Assembly: GCA_964519835.1 (NCBI GenBank)
Contig: CAZFLD010000034.1
Location: forward strand, 1 to 40,447
Source of the DNA: CAZFLD01 sp964519835
GTDB taxonomy: Bacteria; Spirochaetota; Spirochaetia; DSM-27196; CAZFLD01
Length of the DNA: 40,447 nt
Direction of reading: 5' to 3'
The stretch's first letter is position 1. Each line of letters begins with the position of its first letter. The translations under genes were made by a program, and so were the position numbers. Shown here piece after piece: positions 15,054 to 23,301 of the stretch. The notes beneath the pieces were generated by a model that was given only the letters and a program-made list of their open reading frames with translations, did no database searches and was not told the origin of the DNA.

Positions 15054-16781
15054 TCAACTCATCTCTGAAAACAGCTTCTCGATGTGGGTCCCCAGCTCGA
15101 GGAAGGCGGCGACTACATCGGCATCAAAATGGCTTCCGGAGAGGCGCTGGATTTCCCGCATGGCCTCGTCGTGGGGCCAGGGGTCTTTGTAAGGCCGCTT
15201 GCTCCGAAGTGCGTCGTACACATCAACAACGGCAACAATCCGCGCCGAGAGAGGTATGTCTGGGCCGGCCAGTCCCAGTGGGTAACCCGAGCCATCCCAC
15301 TTTTCGTGATGGCCGTGGACGATCTCCGCGGCTATACGGAGCGGCTCTTTGTTCGCGAGAATCTTGTAGCCAAGGACCGTATGCGTTTTCATAATCTCCA
15401 GCTCTTCCGCGGTAAGCCTTCGCTGCGCGAGAAGTATACTGTCACTAATGCCGACCTTACCGATGTCGTGGAGTGGCGCGAAAACCTCGATGTCCTCGCA
15501 GAACTTGGACGGCCGACCGAGTCGTTCGGCGACCATCCGCGCGAACCGGCCCACGCGATTTATATGTAAGCCGGTATCGTTGTCTCGCGTTTCGGCGAGG
15601 GCTGTTATGGCGTGATAGATGTCGAGTCGGATCGCTCGTTCTCGTGCGCGGTCCTCCGAGATGTCCAGCGGCATTCCGAGGTAGTGGTCAACAGTTCCGT
15701 CAGCGGACTTTACCGCGTTTACGTACAGATGCACCCACGCGATGGATCCGTCGGCGCGGCGGTTGGGGACTTCGCCTTCCCAGAACCCCAGGTGCCCATC
15801 TTGGACACTGTTCCAGAGGTCCGAGAACTTGGCGTTGTATTCGTCCTCGGCTATGCCCAGGTCTTTGTACACTTCGCGACCTGGATTGAGCTTCGACGCG
15901 GGGATCGGGCCCGATAGCTGTGGATCGACACCGTATTGGCGGACAAACTCGGGGTTTGCAAACACGATGTTGCCACCGGTGTCGGTGATAAAAATGGGAT
16001 TCCGCGAGAAAGAAAAGGCCTGATAGTATAGTTCGCGCTCCTGGCTAACTCGCTCGAATTCCGTTACATCCGTGAGTGTCACCATACATCGCTCTTTGTT
16101 ATCGAGGGGACTGATTTTTGCATCGTAGATGCTACCACGGTCCTGGACGGTATAGGTCTTTGCAAGGCGCTCATCGCAGGATCCATGTGTCATCGACTCC
16201 AAGTCGACAGGGAGCAGGCGAAAGAGCGCCTTGGCATCCTTTTCCGGCGAAGACTCGAGCCACGCGTGTGCCGCGGGATTCCCGTACACTATCTCCTGTC
16301 GACGGCTAAGTATCAGAACGATATTTGGATTGGCCTCCGGAAGCAGCGAAAGAAGCTCGAGCTCCTCAGTCATTTCGCGGACCGGCGTTACGTCAAGTGT
16401 GGAAAGAATCACGCAGCCCATGGGCGGCTCGTAATCCGGCACCACGGAGAGACGACACATCAGATGTATTGCTCTGCCGTCCGGCGTGTTGTGTTTTGTC
16501 TCCGTTTCATCGCTCTGTTGGTCCTGCGCGAGAGCAGTCATGCTCGGAAGCATCTCGGCCAAAGACTCAGCAGGGATGATAGTAGGGAGAGCATCGACAA
16601 GCTCTTCGAGGCTGTTGAGCCCGTAGAGATCGAGGGTTGCGCGATTGACTCGGCGTAGTATCATACGCGAGAACAGCTCTGCCGGGTCTTCGTAATTCGC
16701 GACCCGCAGTGGGCCTGCAATGCCCGAAAGGTCAAACTCCCACAGCGGCACCGGCGAGTACTCAAAAAGCGTCTCCGCCAT
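15054..16781 (-). CDS. PAS-domain HD-GYP c-di-GMP phosphodiesterase
   Basis: About 575 residues. Three PAS-like sensory regions fill residues 10-390 (for example YYQAFSFSRNPIFITDTGGN in the third). An HD-GYP domain follows with HDIGKVG (His438, Asp439), HGHHEKWDGSGYP (His491-Glu493 with intact GYP) and VVDVYDALRSKRPYK. All metal-binding and GYP residues appear present, so it should hydrolyse cyclic di-GMP. There are no membrane helices or signal peptide, so it is a cytosolic sensor. A GTG at 16811 would add 10 residues, but the likely promoter -10 at 16818-16823 would put transcription initiation at that GTG, so ATG 16781 is preferred. No clear ribosome binding site is seen. Confidence 0.85.
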   Translation of the reverse strand: MAETLFEYSPVPLWEFDLSGIAGPLRVANYEDPAELFSRMILRRVNRATLDLYGLNSLEELVDALPTIIPAESLAEMLPSMTALAQDQQSDETETKHNTPDGRAIHLMCRLSVVPDYEPPMGCVILSTLDVTPVREMTEELELLSLLPEANPNIVLILSRRQEIVYGNPAAHAWLESSPEKDAKALFRLLPVDLESMTHGSCDERLAKTYTVQDRGSIYDAKISPLDNKERCMVTLTDVTEFERVSQERELYYQAFSFSRNPIFITDTGGNIVFANPEFVRQYGVDPQLSGPIPASKLNPGREVYKDLGIAEDEYNAKFSDLWNSVQDGHLGFWEGEVPNRRADGSIAWVHLYVNAVKSADGTVDHYLGMPLDISEDRARERAIRLDIYHAITALAETRDNDTGLHINRVGRFARMVAERLGRPSKFCEDIEVFAPLHDIGKVGISDSILLAQRRLTAEELEIMKTHTVLGYKILANKEPLRIAAEIVHGHHEKWDGSGYPLGLAGPDIPLSARIVAVVDVYDALRSKRPYKDPWPHDEAMREIQRLSGSHFDADVVAAFLELGTHIEKLFSEMS

Positions 16782-17490
16782 TGCCGACGATGTATTGGTT
16801 AGGTGCGGCACCCTTCAAGTATAACAGCCGGCCACCATACGGACCAACCGTCAGCCATGCCGCAGCTCGTCCGCGGCGACACACGGGGCCGGCGCCCTCC
16901 CCCTCGCGTCGGCCTTGTGCGCAGGCGCTACTCCCTTCGTCCGGCCCGTCGTTCGCGCCCGCGACGGCGGCGTACAGGCTTCCGCCCCCCGTCTTGTTGC
17001 TGTTCGTGACAATCCTTCCCGGCAGAATCGTAAAGACCGTAAAGCTCTCGAGGCTATCTTTGTAACCTTCGGCGATAGCGATCGCACGCACGGTATGGTC
17101 CGTGCTCCCCGAGTCGTTTGTAGTCAGCTGAAACGGTCCCGTGTACACCGTTGTTGTGCCCGTCGGCACAAATGTGGCCGGTGTGCCGGAGTAGGCAGGG
17201 GCGGTGCCGTCCTGGGTGAAGAGGATCGTAGCACCCGAAGTCCCCGTCGAAAGGGTGGCGTACCTGCCCGAAACGTGCGGCTTGGGCATGGTGATGTCCG
17301 GCCCCTCGGCGCGTGAGAAGTCGATCTCGAAGGTGGCCTCGCCCACCGCGCTGTTCTTGAATCCGGTGGCCACGGCAATTGCCTTGATCGGTGTTGTCGC
17401 TGCACACTTGGTATGGTTCCCGTCCACAATCGCCCCCCAAACATCGGTGATGGTGTAAAAAATACGCCGTAGTAGGAAACTAATCCTCAT
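16762..17490 (-). pseudogene. Remnant of a surface protein with chitobiase-like repeats
   Basis: The minus-strand frame encodes parts of two repeats of the beta-rich chitobiase C-terminal type often found in spirochaete and clostridial surface proteins. One reads ILFTQDGTAPAYSG, then VYTGPFQLT and TVRAIAIAEGYKDS. An earlier partial copy reads IKAIAVATGFKNSAVGEATF. There is no credible signal peptide or ribosome binding site at the first ATG. The C-terminal 80 residues turn into low-complexity Arg/Gly sequence that runs into the HD-GYP start. I read it as a fragment of a larger lost gene. Nothing else is visible between 16812 and 17552. Confidence 0.5.
16818..16847 (-). promoter_or_regulatory. 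Possible promoter of the HD-GYP gene
   Basis: On the minus strand TTGGTC (complement of 16842-16847) is followed after 18 nt by TATACT (complement of 16818-16823, five of six consensus). Initiation would fall about 30 nt before ATG 16781. The -35 is weak. Confidence 0.4.
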
Positions 17491-17552
17491 AACTTTGGTA
17501 ACATTTTGGCACTGCCGCTCGTCTGGAAGCGCGTGAGAGGAGGGCGTATTCG

Positions 17553-18751
17553 TTGGCTCTTATGGTTGCCACAGGGAAGCGCGTCGCCGTCGTCGTGTTC
17601 CTGTTTTTTTATGCGTGGCTTGTTGCTCCTCCGGTACGCCTGTTGGCCGATGATCGTCCGATGGCCGGAGACGGAGTGATGGACCTCTCAACGTACGATT
17701 TCTCGACTTCCGGGGCCGTGGACCTGGCAGGAGAGTGGCGCATGTATTGGGACCGAGCCCCGACATCCGGCCCGTCGGACGGTCTGTTCTCAATGCCGAG
17801 CACCTGGGACGATTGGGAGCTGGAGGGAGAACCTGCCGGTGGCCTCCAGCGGCCTCCCGGCCCAAGGGCGCCTTGCTTCTTGCAATCGCCCTTTTTGCCA
17901 TGGCCCTGAGGATGTTTGTGACGGGACAGATGCCGGCCACCCGGCTCTTTCCCGGCTTTCCCTGGGGGCTGCAACTCCGCGTGGAATACCTCGCCGCCCA
18001 ATCGGTGTTTCTGCTGCTGGCCTGGATTATCGACATTGTGTATCCAAAACTGCTTCCTAAATGGGCTATATGGGCCGTTACCGCCTTTATTGCAGCGAAT
18101 GCCATCCTGACCGTGTTTTTTCCGGTGCTGACATATTCTCGCCTGGTCGGCTATTACAATCTGATCAAGGGGTCGGCACTTTTTGTGATCGCCGTTCGAT
18201 TTGTCATTGCCGCGTTGAAGGGCAGGAAGGACGCATGGGTCATGGTAGGCGCGATTGTCGTGTTTANNNNNNNNNNNNNNNNNNNNNNNNNNNNNNNNNN
18301 NNNNNNNNNNNNNNNNNNNNNNNNNNNNNNNNNNNNNNNNNNNNNNNNNNNNNNNNNNNNNNNNNNTAGAGAGTTCGCGCCCCTTGGGTTTATCATCACG
18401 CTGATCGCCGGTGAATCCTCTCGCCATACGGGTCTGTACTTTTTGTCGACGATGCTTACGCTTGGTGTGATTATCGTCCTATTCAACCTTGTTGTATTCA
18501 AGATATCACGCTCGTTCTTGACGGTTGAGTTCAAGCAGACGCCCCTCGACCCGTCGAAGCTCGCGGCGGAGTGCGGTCTGACAAAACGCGAGATCGAGAT
18601 TCTAATGACGGTCGCCGAAGGTTTGTCGAATAAAGAAGTCGGGTCCAAGCTTCATATCTCGGAAGGCACCGTCAAGAACCACCTACACCGGATCATGAAA
18701 AAGACCCGCGTGGGAAACCGGACCGAGTTGGCGCTACGACTGCGTTCATAG
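17553..18751 (+). pseudogene. Broken 7TMR-DISM receptor with LuxR-type DNA-binding domain
   Basis: A TTG start at 17553 with GAGGAGGG 9 nt upstream opens a signal peptide and an extracellular domain (LSTYDFSTSGAVDLAGEWRM, FSMPSTWDDW) typical of 7TMR-DISM receptors. This frame stops at 17907-17909. The membrane part continues in another frame (about 17870 onward: ALLLAIALFAMALRMFVTGQ and further helices). The end of the extracellular domain and the first helices are missing, so a deletion with frameshift is likely. A 100-N gap (18267-18366) interrupts the remaining helices. The last 65 residues are an intact LuxR HTH (LTKREIEILMTVAEGLSNKE, then TVKNHLHRIMKKTRVGNRTE). Assembly error at the gap could explain only part of the damage. 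Confidence 0.65.
18267..18366. other. Scaffold gap of exactly 100 N
   Basis: One hundred undetermined bases, a conventional placeholder for a gap of unknown length. It lies inside the membrane region of the broken receptor gene, so the true distance is uncertain. Confidence 0.95.
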
Positions 18752-18793
18752 TCGGCGATTGCTTCCCTGGCAAAGCTCCGGTACTCTAGGGAC

Positions 18794-19273
18794 ATGGATA
18801 CAGTAAAAGACTATTTCATCTGGCTCGCGGACGCGGAGTTTTCGGGCGGGTCCATGAACGGGCCCACGTTCATCGAGACCCTCGAGTCACTCAGTGCCGA
18901 AGAAGCAAGCTCGACGGACACTTACGAGGGGTATACAGCCTGGGGCGTGACGCTTCATACGCTCTATTTTAAGTACAAGGTCGGACTCGCTCTTGGTGCC
19001 AAGATGCCGGAGTACACCTACGACGATAGCGCGTGGCCGTCCACTCCCGACGGTCCCGACGAGGCCAAATACAAAGCGATGATTGAGGACTTCAAGGGCT
19101 TTCACCGTGGTGTCGTGGACGCATTCACGGCAGCCTCGGAGGATAGGCTTGCCGAAGAGATGCCTGGCTGGAAGATGCCGATCGGAAAGGCCTTTGCCTG
19201 GCTGGTGGCTCACGATACCAATCACTACACCCAAATCCGCAATATGGGTCTTGCGTCTCTAAAGAGCAAGTAG
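18794..19273 (+). CDS. DinB-like four-helix metalloprotein
   Basis: This 159-residue cytosolic protein fits the DinB/DUF1993-like superfamily of four-helix proteins that bind a metal with three histidines. Visible candidates are the His in TLHTLYFKYK (about residue 55) and the C-terminal HDTNHYTQIRNMG, whose HxxxH spacing is the superfamily signature. Many members are thiol-dependent transferases or stress proteins, but no function can be assigned. The start ATG 18794 has only a weak AGGGA immediately before it. It is followed by a MATE exporter gene 44 nt later in the same direction. A second, unrelated-looking DinB-type gene lies at 32488-32979. Confidence 0.75.
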   Translation: MDTVKDYFIWLADAEFSGGSMNGPTFIETLESLSAEEASSTDTYEGYTAWGVTLHTLYFKYKVGLALGAKMPEYTYDDSAWPSTPDGPDEAKYKAMIEDFKGFHRGVVDAFTAASEDRLAEEMPGWKMPIGKAFAWLVAHDTNHYTQIRNMGLASLKSK

Positions 19274-19317
19274 AGCTTCACCGGGACCCCTCTTTTGAAG
19301 CGCAAATCGAGTCCTGA

Positions 19318-20676
19318 TTGAGCGACGCCAAAAGATCTGAGTTCCTGGGCACCATGCCGTTGGGCCGGCTGATCTTCAAGCTGGCCCTTCCGGCGTCGGT
19401 CGCCCTTTTTGCCAACTCGGCCTACAACCTCGTAGATACCATCTTTGTCGGACAGGGCGTCGGCGCCCTGGCGATCGGTGCGGTTGCCCTGCTGTTCCCG
19501 TTCCGGATTGTTGTTATGTCTTTTGGGAACCTGTTTGGGATCGGCGGCGCCTCGGTGGTTTCCCGGGCAATGGGAGCGGGCGAGTTCCAACGGGCGAGAG
19601 ATGCCGCCGGTGGGGCGCTCGGGGCCGCCGCGATAGTCGGCATTCTGATCGGCGTTTTTGGTAGTCTGTTTACACCTGCGCTGGTTCGTGCCCTCGGCGG
19701 CACGGGAGAGCTATACGCGCCCACCTACGAGTACACGCGTATCATCGTTCTCTCGGAACCTTTTTTGTGCTTCAACTTCGCCGCCAACTTCCTGATTCGA
19801 GCCGAAGGTCGAGCGCGCGCCGCGATGTTTGCGCTTATCTCCGGGATAGTGCTCAACATTATTCTCGACCCGATTTTTATCTTCGCCCTAGACTGGGGTG
19901 TAGGTGGGGCCGCCCTTGCCACGTTGTTCGGCCATATGCTGTCGAGTGTCATTGCGGTCGTCTACTTTGTACGCGCCAAAGGAGTGCTTCGTATCAGCCT
20001 CCGCTCCCTGGTCCCCAGGTGGCGCCATCTTTCTGAAACGCTGGCGGTCGGCGTGTCCGGATTTGTCCGACAGTTAACTCAGGGCGGTGTGCAGGTAGTG
20101 CGCAACAACCTGTTGGTGGTTATCGGCGGCAGTATGGCCGTGAGTGCCATGGGTGTAGCATTTCGAACCATCCTGATCCTGGCGCTTCCGGCGATGGGAG
20201 TTGCGCAGGCGCTTCCTCCGATCGCCGGGTACAATTTCGGCGCCGGCAACGCAGACCGTGTGCGCCGCTCGTTGCGGCTTGCCATTGGTGTCACAACGCT
20301 GATTACGAGCATGGCGGCGCTTGTTTTGTTCCTGGCGCCCGAGGCCATCTTGCGGATTTTTAGTGACGACCCGGCGCTATTGGAGCAGGGAGTTCTCTTC
20401 TTGCGGGTAAGCGCGTCCGTGCTCCTGTTTTTTCCCAGCTACTTTATTGGAGGCGCATTCTTCCAGGCCATCGGTCAAGCGGGAAAGGCCTTTGTGCTGG
20501 CGCTTTTGCGTCCAGGCATTGGTCTTGTGGGGATTTTTGTCGCGGCGTCTCTCGGGAGTGCCGCCGGTGTGGTCGCCTCCGACCCGATATCTGTCATTGT
20601 TGGGGCCGCGGTGGTCTATCTTTTCTTTGCCATGACGTTTCGAAAGGACAAACGCCTAGCGCCGGCGCCCGATTAG
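19318..20676 (+). CDS. MATE-family multidrug/cation efflux transporter
   Basis: This 452-residue protein with about 12 membrane helices is a MATE (DinF/NorM superfamily) exporter that would extrude cationic compounds using an Na+ or H+ gradient. Family features include LGTMPLGRLIFKLALPASVA at the N-terminus, SAYNLVDTIFVGQ in helix 1, GIGGASVVSRAMGAG, and in the second half LPPIAGYNFGAGN. The start is a TTG at 19318; the conserved N-terminal block before the first ATG (19354) supports it, although the ribosome binding site is weak. The length is normal and no defects are seen. Confidence 0.88.
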   Translation: MSDAKRSEFLGTMPLGRLIFKLALPASVALFANSAYNLVDTIFVGQGVGALAIGAVALLFPFRIVVMSFGNLFGIGGASVVSRAMGAGEFQRARDAAGGALGAAAIVGILIGVFGSLFTPALVRALGGTGELYAPTYEYTRIIVLSEPFLCFNFAANFLIRAEGRARAAMFALISGIVLNIILDPIFIFALDWGVGGAALATLFGHMLSSVIAVVYFVRAKGVLRISLRSLVPRWRHLSETLAVGVSGFVRQLTQGGVQVVRNNLLVVIGGSMAVSAMGVAFRTILILALPAMGVAQALPPIAGYNFGAGNADRVRRSLRLAIGVTTLITSMAALVLFLAPEAILRIFSDDPALLEQGVLFLRVSASVLLFFPSYFIGGAFFQAIGQAGKAFVLALLRPGIGLVGIFVAASLGSAAGVVASDPISVIVGAAVVYLFFAMTFRKDKRLAPAPD

Positions 20677-20740
20677 GCGGTGCGGCGTGTGGCCGATAAA
20701 CCTACACCAAGTTAAAAGATGAGAAAGCGACTCAGAAAAA

Positions 20741-20769
20741 TAGACATGGTCGCAGGGATTGCGTATAGT
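20741..20769 (+). promoter_or_regulatory. Sigma70-type promoter of the secreted protein gene
   Basis: TAGACA (20741-20746) and TATAGT (20764-20769) each differ from consensus by one base and are exactly 17 nt apart. A ribosome binding site CGGAGGG precedes ATG 20796. Confidence 0.6.
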
Positions 20770-20795
20770 CTGTTGCATTAGTACGGAGGGCATAC

Positions 20796-21605
20796 ATGAA
20801 AAAAGCAGTTCTTGGAACGGTGTTGTTTGCAGGTGTTGTTCTGGCGGCGGGCGCCCAGAGTATCGCCGTTATCGATCTGGAGGCCGGATTTAGTCCTGAT
20901 CCTACTACCGTGGAGATTGTGGCCGAGGTCTACGACAATGAAGAGGTCGAGTTCGACTTTGGGCCGGCGGAAGTCTTTATGGACGGCGCCGAGCCACATG
21001 TTGGTATCAACTACGAGGCAGGCAGTTATCCCCTGTACATTCAGTTCGTCAGCGCCATACAGGCGGACACTGTTATCATCGTTGTAACACCGGATGGAGA
21101 GATTCTCACAAACGACGACGCGGTTGGCCTTGACCCCGGTGTTATTATCGAGTCGCCCATGAGCGGCTCGTATGCCGTTGGCATCGGCTCCTGGTCCGAA
21201 GGCGAGGTCTTTGGTACTCTCTATATCTCAGAGATCGGCTTTCAGGAAGAGGGCGCCGCCATGTCCGGAGAGGCGCTGGACAGCTACGAACCGGTGCTGT
21301 TGTTCCTTGGCGACGAGATGCAGCTCTCCTACACCGATGGGTACGCGGTTATCGAGCCTGATGCGGGGCGGCGCGTGGCGGATATTGTTCGCTACTACAT
21401 CAACGAACAGATGTTCGATGAATACTTTCCCGCCGGTTACAGCAATAGCGACGGTGAGTGGCAAATCGAAGGGTACATCATTCGCACTCTGCGAGCCGAA
21501 GACGGCGTCCGGCCGGTAGATTCGCGGTCGCAGGCTCCCGCGGGCGGGTTCTCCGTTCGTGACTACGAGGTTCTGATCATGGACGCGTTCCCCTCGGGAC
21601 GGTGA
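20796..21605 (+). CDS. Secreted beta-rich protein of unknown function
   Basis: This 269-residue protein starts with a clear signal peptide (MKKAVLGTVLFAGVVLAAGA, cleavage likely near residue 20), a strong CGGAGGG 5 nt upstream and its own promoter. Residues 60-150 contain IIVVTPDGEILTNDD and SGSYAVGIGSW, which resemble the PPC-like beta-sandwich domains attached to secreted bacterial peptidases; no protease residues are seen. The C-terminal part has no recognisable family. The protein is very acidic. It probably acts in the periplasm or outside the cell as a binding or stabilising module. It appears to be transcribed alone. Confidence 0.75.
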   Translation: MKKAVLGTVLFAGVVLAAGAQSIAVIDLEAGFSPDPTTVEIVAEVYDNEEVEFDFGPAEVFMDGAEPHVGINYEAGSYPLYIQFVSAIQADTVIIVVTPDGEILTNDDAVGLDPGVIIESPMSGSYAVGIGSWSEGEVFGTLYISEIGFQEEGAAMSGEALDSYEPVLLFLGDEMQLSYTDGYAVIEPDAGRRVADIVRYYINEQMFDEYFPAGYSNSDGEWQIEGYIIRTLRAEDGVRPVDSRSQAPAGGFSVRDYEVLIMDAFPSGR

Positions 21606-21644
21606 CCTTCTGAACTGATCCAAAGTCTATTGATCTGTCGCTCT

Positions 21645-21664
21645 TAGTTGGGCCTAGTTGGTCC
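21645..21664 (+). repeat. 10-nt tandem repeat at the edge of the gap
   Basis: TAGTTGGGCC (21645-21654) is followed at once by TAGTTGGTCC (21655-21664) and then TA, four bases before the run of N. A longer array may lie in the gap. Confidence 0.5.
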
Positions 21665-21668
21665 TACT

Positions 21669-21768
21669 NNNNNNNNNNNNNNNNNNNNNNNNNNNNNNNN
21701 NNNNNNNNNNNNNNNNNNNNNNNNNNNNNNNNNNNNNNNNNNNNNNNNNNNNNNNNNNNNNNNNNNNN
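21669..21768. other. Scaffold gap of exactly 100 N
   Basis: A placeholder gap of unknown true size between the secreted protein gene and the SGNH hydrolase. Short tandem repeats lie on its left edge and 73 nt to its right, so repeats probably broke the assembly. The 412 nt from 21606 to 22017 contain no recognisable gene. Confidence 0.95.
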
Positions 21769-21840
21769 CAGAAGGGAATCGTCGCACCGTGCCGGCGATC
21801 CGGGTGTGGTAGGTGCCGTGGCTGGTGAACCATCCGACCG

Positions 21841-21884
21841 CCGGGCAATTGGGCCGCCGGGCAATTGGGCCGCCGGGCAATTGG
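21841..21884 (+). repeat. 16-nt tandem repeat, nearly three copies
   Basis: CCGGGCAATTGGGCCG occurs at 21841-21856 and 21857-21872, followed by a third partial copy of 12 nt. Each copy contains the palindrome CAATTG. The array is intergenic, upstream of the SGNH hydrolase gene. Confidence 0.8.
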
Positions 21885-22017
21885 AAGGGACAAACCGCGT
21901 ATCCCCGTTGCGACGTCACAACTCTTTACCGCCGAACCACCACCGTTACTGTACCCAACGGGCATTGGATCAGTTCAGTCGGTTGCGCAAGCAGCGGGAG
22001 CCAAGCAGAATAGGACC

Positions 22018-22650
22018 ATGATCCAAAAAAACGACGTTATTGTCTTTCAAGGCGACAGTGTTACGGATTGCGGTCGGTCCGCATCGCCCAGCGGACTGGG
22101 CCACGGCTATGTACTTATGGTGGCCGGGGCGCTTCTGGCTACAAGGCCGGGACTAGACCTTACAATCTACAACCGTGGTATTTCCGGAAACCGGACCAAG
22201 GACCTCATCGCGCGATGGGACGACGACTGCATCGCCCTGCGGCCGACGGTGCTCTCAATCCTGGTCGGTATCAACAACACCTGGCGCCGCTACGATTCCG
22301 CGGACCCCACCGACGCCGAGGTGTTTCGTGGCGAGTACAAGCGCCTCCTGTCGAGTGCGCGGGATGGCGGGGTGAGAGAGATTGTCATGCTCGAGCCCTT
22401 TTTGCTTCCCGTGCCTGAAGACCGAAAAGGTTGGCGTGAAGACCTCGACCCGAAAATCGTGATGTGTCGTGAGCTTGCCGCCGAGTTTGAGTGCACCTAC
22501 GTTCCCCTCGACGGCATCTACAACGCCGCCGCGGCAAAGACCGGCCCGGCCTACTGGGCGGATGACGGGGTTCATCCGAGCGTCGCCGGTCACGGCCTCA
22601 TCGCCGACCACTGGATGCGAGCGACCGTGCGGGCCGACGGTCCGGTCTAG
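22018..22650 (+). CDS. SGNH/GDSL-family hydrolase
   Basis: This 210-residue protein has no signal peptide and is an SGNH-type esterase or acetylhydrolase. Block I is FQGDSVTD with Ser14, block II is NRGISGN with Gly and Asn, block III is VGINNTW in place of the usual GxND, and block V is DDGVHPS with Asp183 and His186. It resembles the cytosolic rhamnogalacturonan acetylesterase-like and lipase-acylhydrolase group that releases acyl groups from carbohydrates; the substrate is unknown. ATG 22018 has AGGA very close (weak site). The stop abuts the start of the ABC ATPase gene, so the three genes 22018-24407 probably form one transcript. Confidence 0.85.
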   Translation: MIQKNDVIVFQGDSVTDCGRSASPSGLGHGYVLMVAGALLATRPGLDLTIYNRGISGNRTKDLIARWDDDCIALRPTVLSILVGINNTWRRYDSADPTDAEVFRGEYKRLLSSARDGGVREIVMLEPFLLPVPEDRKGWREDLDPKIVMCRELAAEFECTYVPLDGIYNAAAAKTGPAYWADDGVHPSVAGHGLIADHWMRATVRADGPV

Positions 22651-23301
22651 ATGCATTGTGCGCTGGCGATCGATCAACTTAGTGTCGATTACACCGGCAC
22701 CGCTGTCCTGAAAGAGGTATCCTGCACGGCTCGTGATGGGGACGTGGTGGCGCTTGTGGGGCCAAACGGCGCAGGTAAGTCCACGCTGCTGCGAGCGATT
22801 GCAGCCGTCCGTGACGGCGCAACGGCAAAAGGTTCTATCCGCGGGAACACGTCGGTCTCCTACTGCCCCGACGCGACGCTGGGGTTCCTCGATCTCTCGA
22901 TTGCCGAGAACATAGAGCTTTTAATGCTCGCTCTCGATTGGGACCAAAGCACGTGCGACGATCGTCGCGAAGATCTGATTGCGCTTGTGGGCCTGCCGGG
23001 CAAGGAAAACGAGACACTTGATAGGCTGTCGTCCGGTATGCGTCGTCGACTCGACATTGTGCTCAGCGTCGCCAAAGACGCCGATCTGTATCTATTTGAC
23101 GAGCCGTACAAGGGGCTGGACGCGGAGTGGGTAAAGACACTATCGAGCCTTTTGCAGAAGCTTCGTGCGGAAGGCAAGGCGACCGTTGTGGCGACGCACG
23201 CGGTCGACTTGCTTCTGCCCCAGGCGACACAGCTCTGGACACTCGATGGCGGGCGTCTGTCCGCGACACCATGGGTCAACAAAGACGCGCCGGTGAGCTG
23301 A
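22651..23301 (+). CDS. ABC transporter ATP-binding protein
   Basis: This 216-residue ATPase has Walker A GPNGAGKST (37-45), a variant signature LSSGMRRRL (for LSGGQ), Walker B LYLFDEP and an H-loop in VVATHAVD. The variant signature and short length are common in ABC-2-type exporter ATPases. ATG 22651 follows the SGNH hydrolase stop without a gap. The 3' end overlaps the next gene, a membrane protein, by 31 nt, so the two are probably the ATPase and permease of one exporter. The substrate cannot be deduced. Confidence 0.87.
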   Translation: MHCALAIDQLSVDYTGTAVLKEVSCTARDGDVVALVGPNGAGKSTLLRAIAAVRDGATAKGSIRGNTSVSYCPDATLGFLDLSIAENIELLMLALDWDQSTCDDRREDLIALVGLPGKENETLDRLSSGMRRRLDIVLSVAKDADLYLFDEPYKGLDAEWVKTLSSLLQKLRAEGKATVVATHAVDLLLPQATQLWTLDGGRLSATPWVNKDAPVS

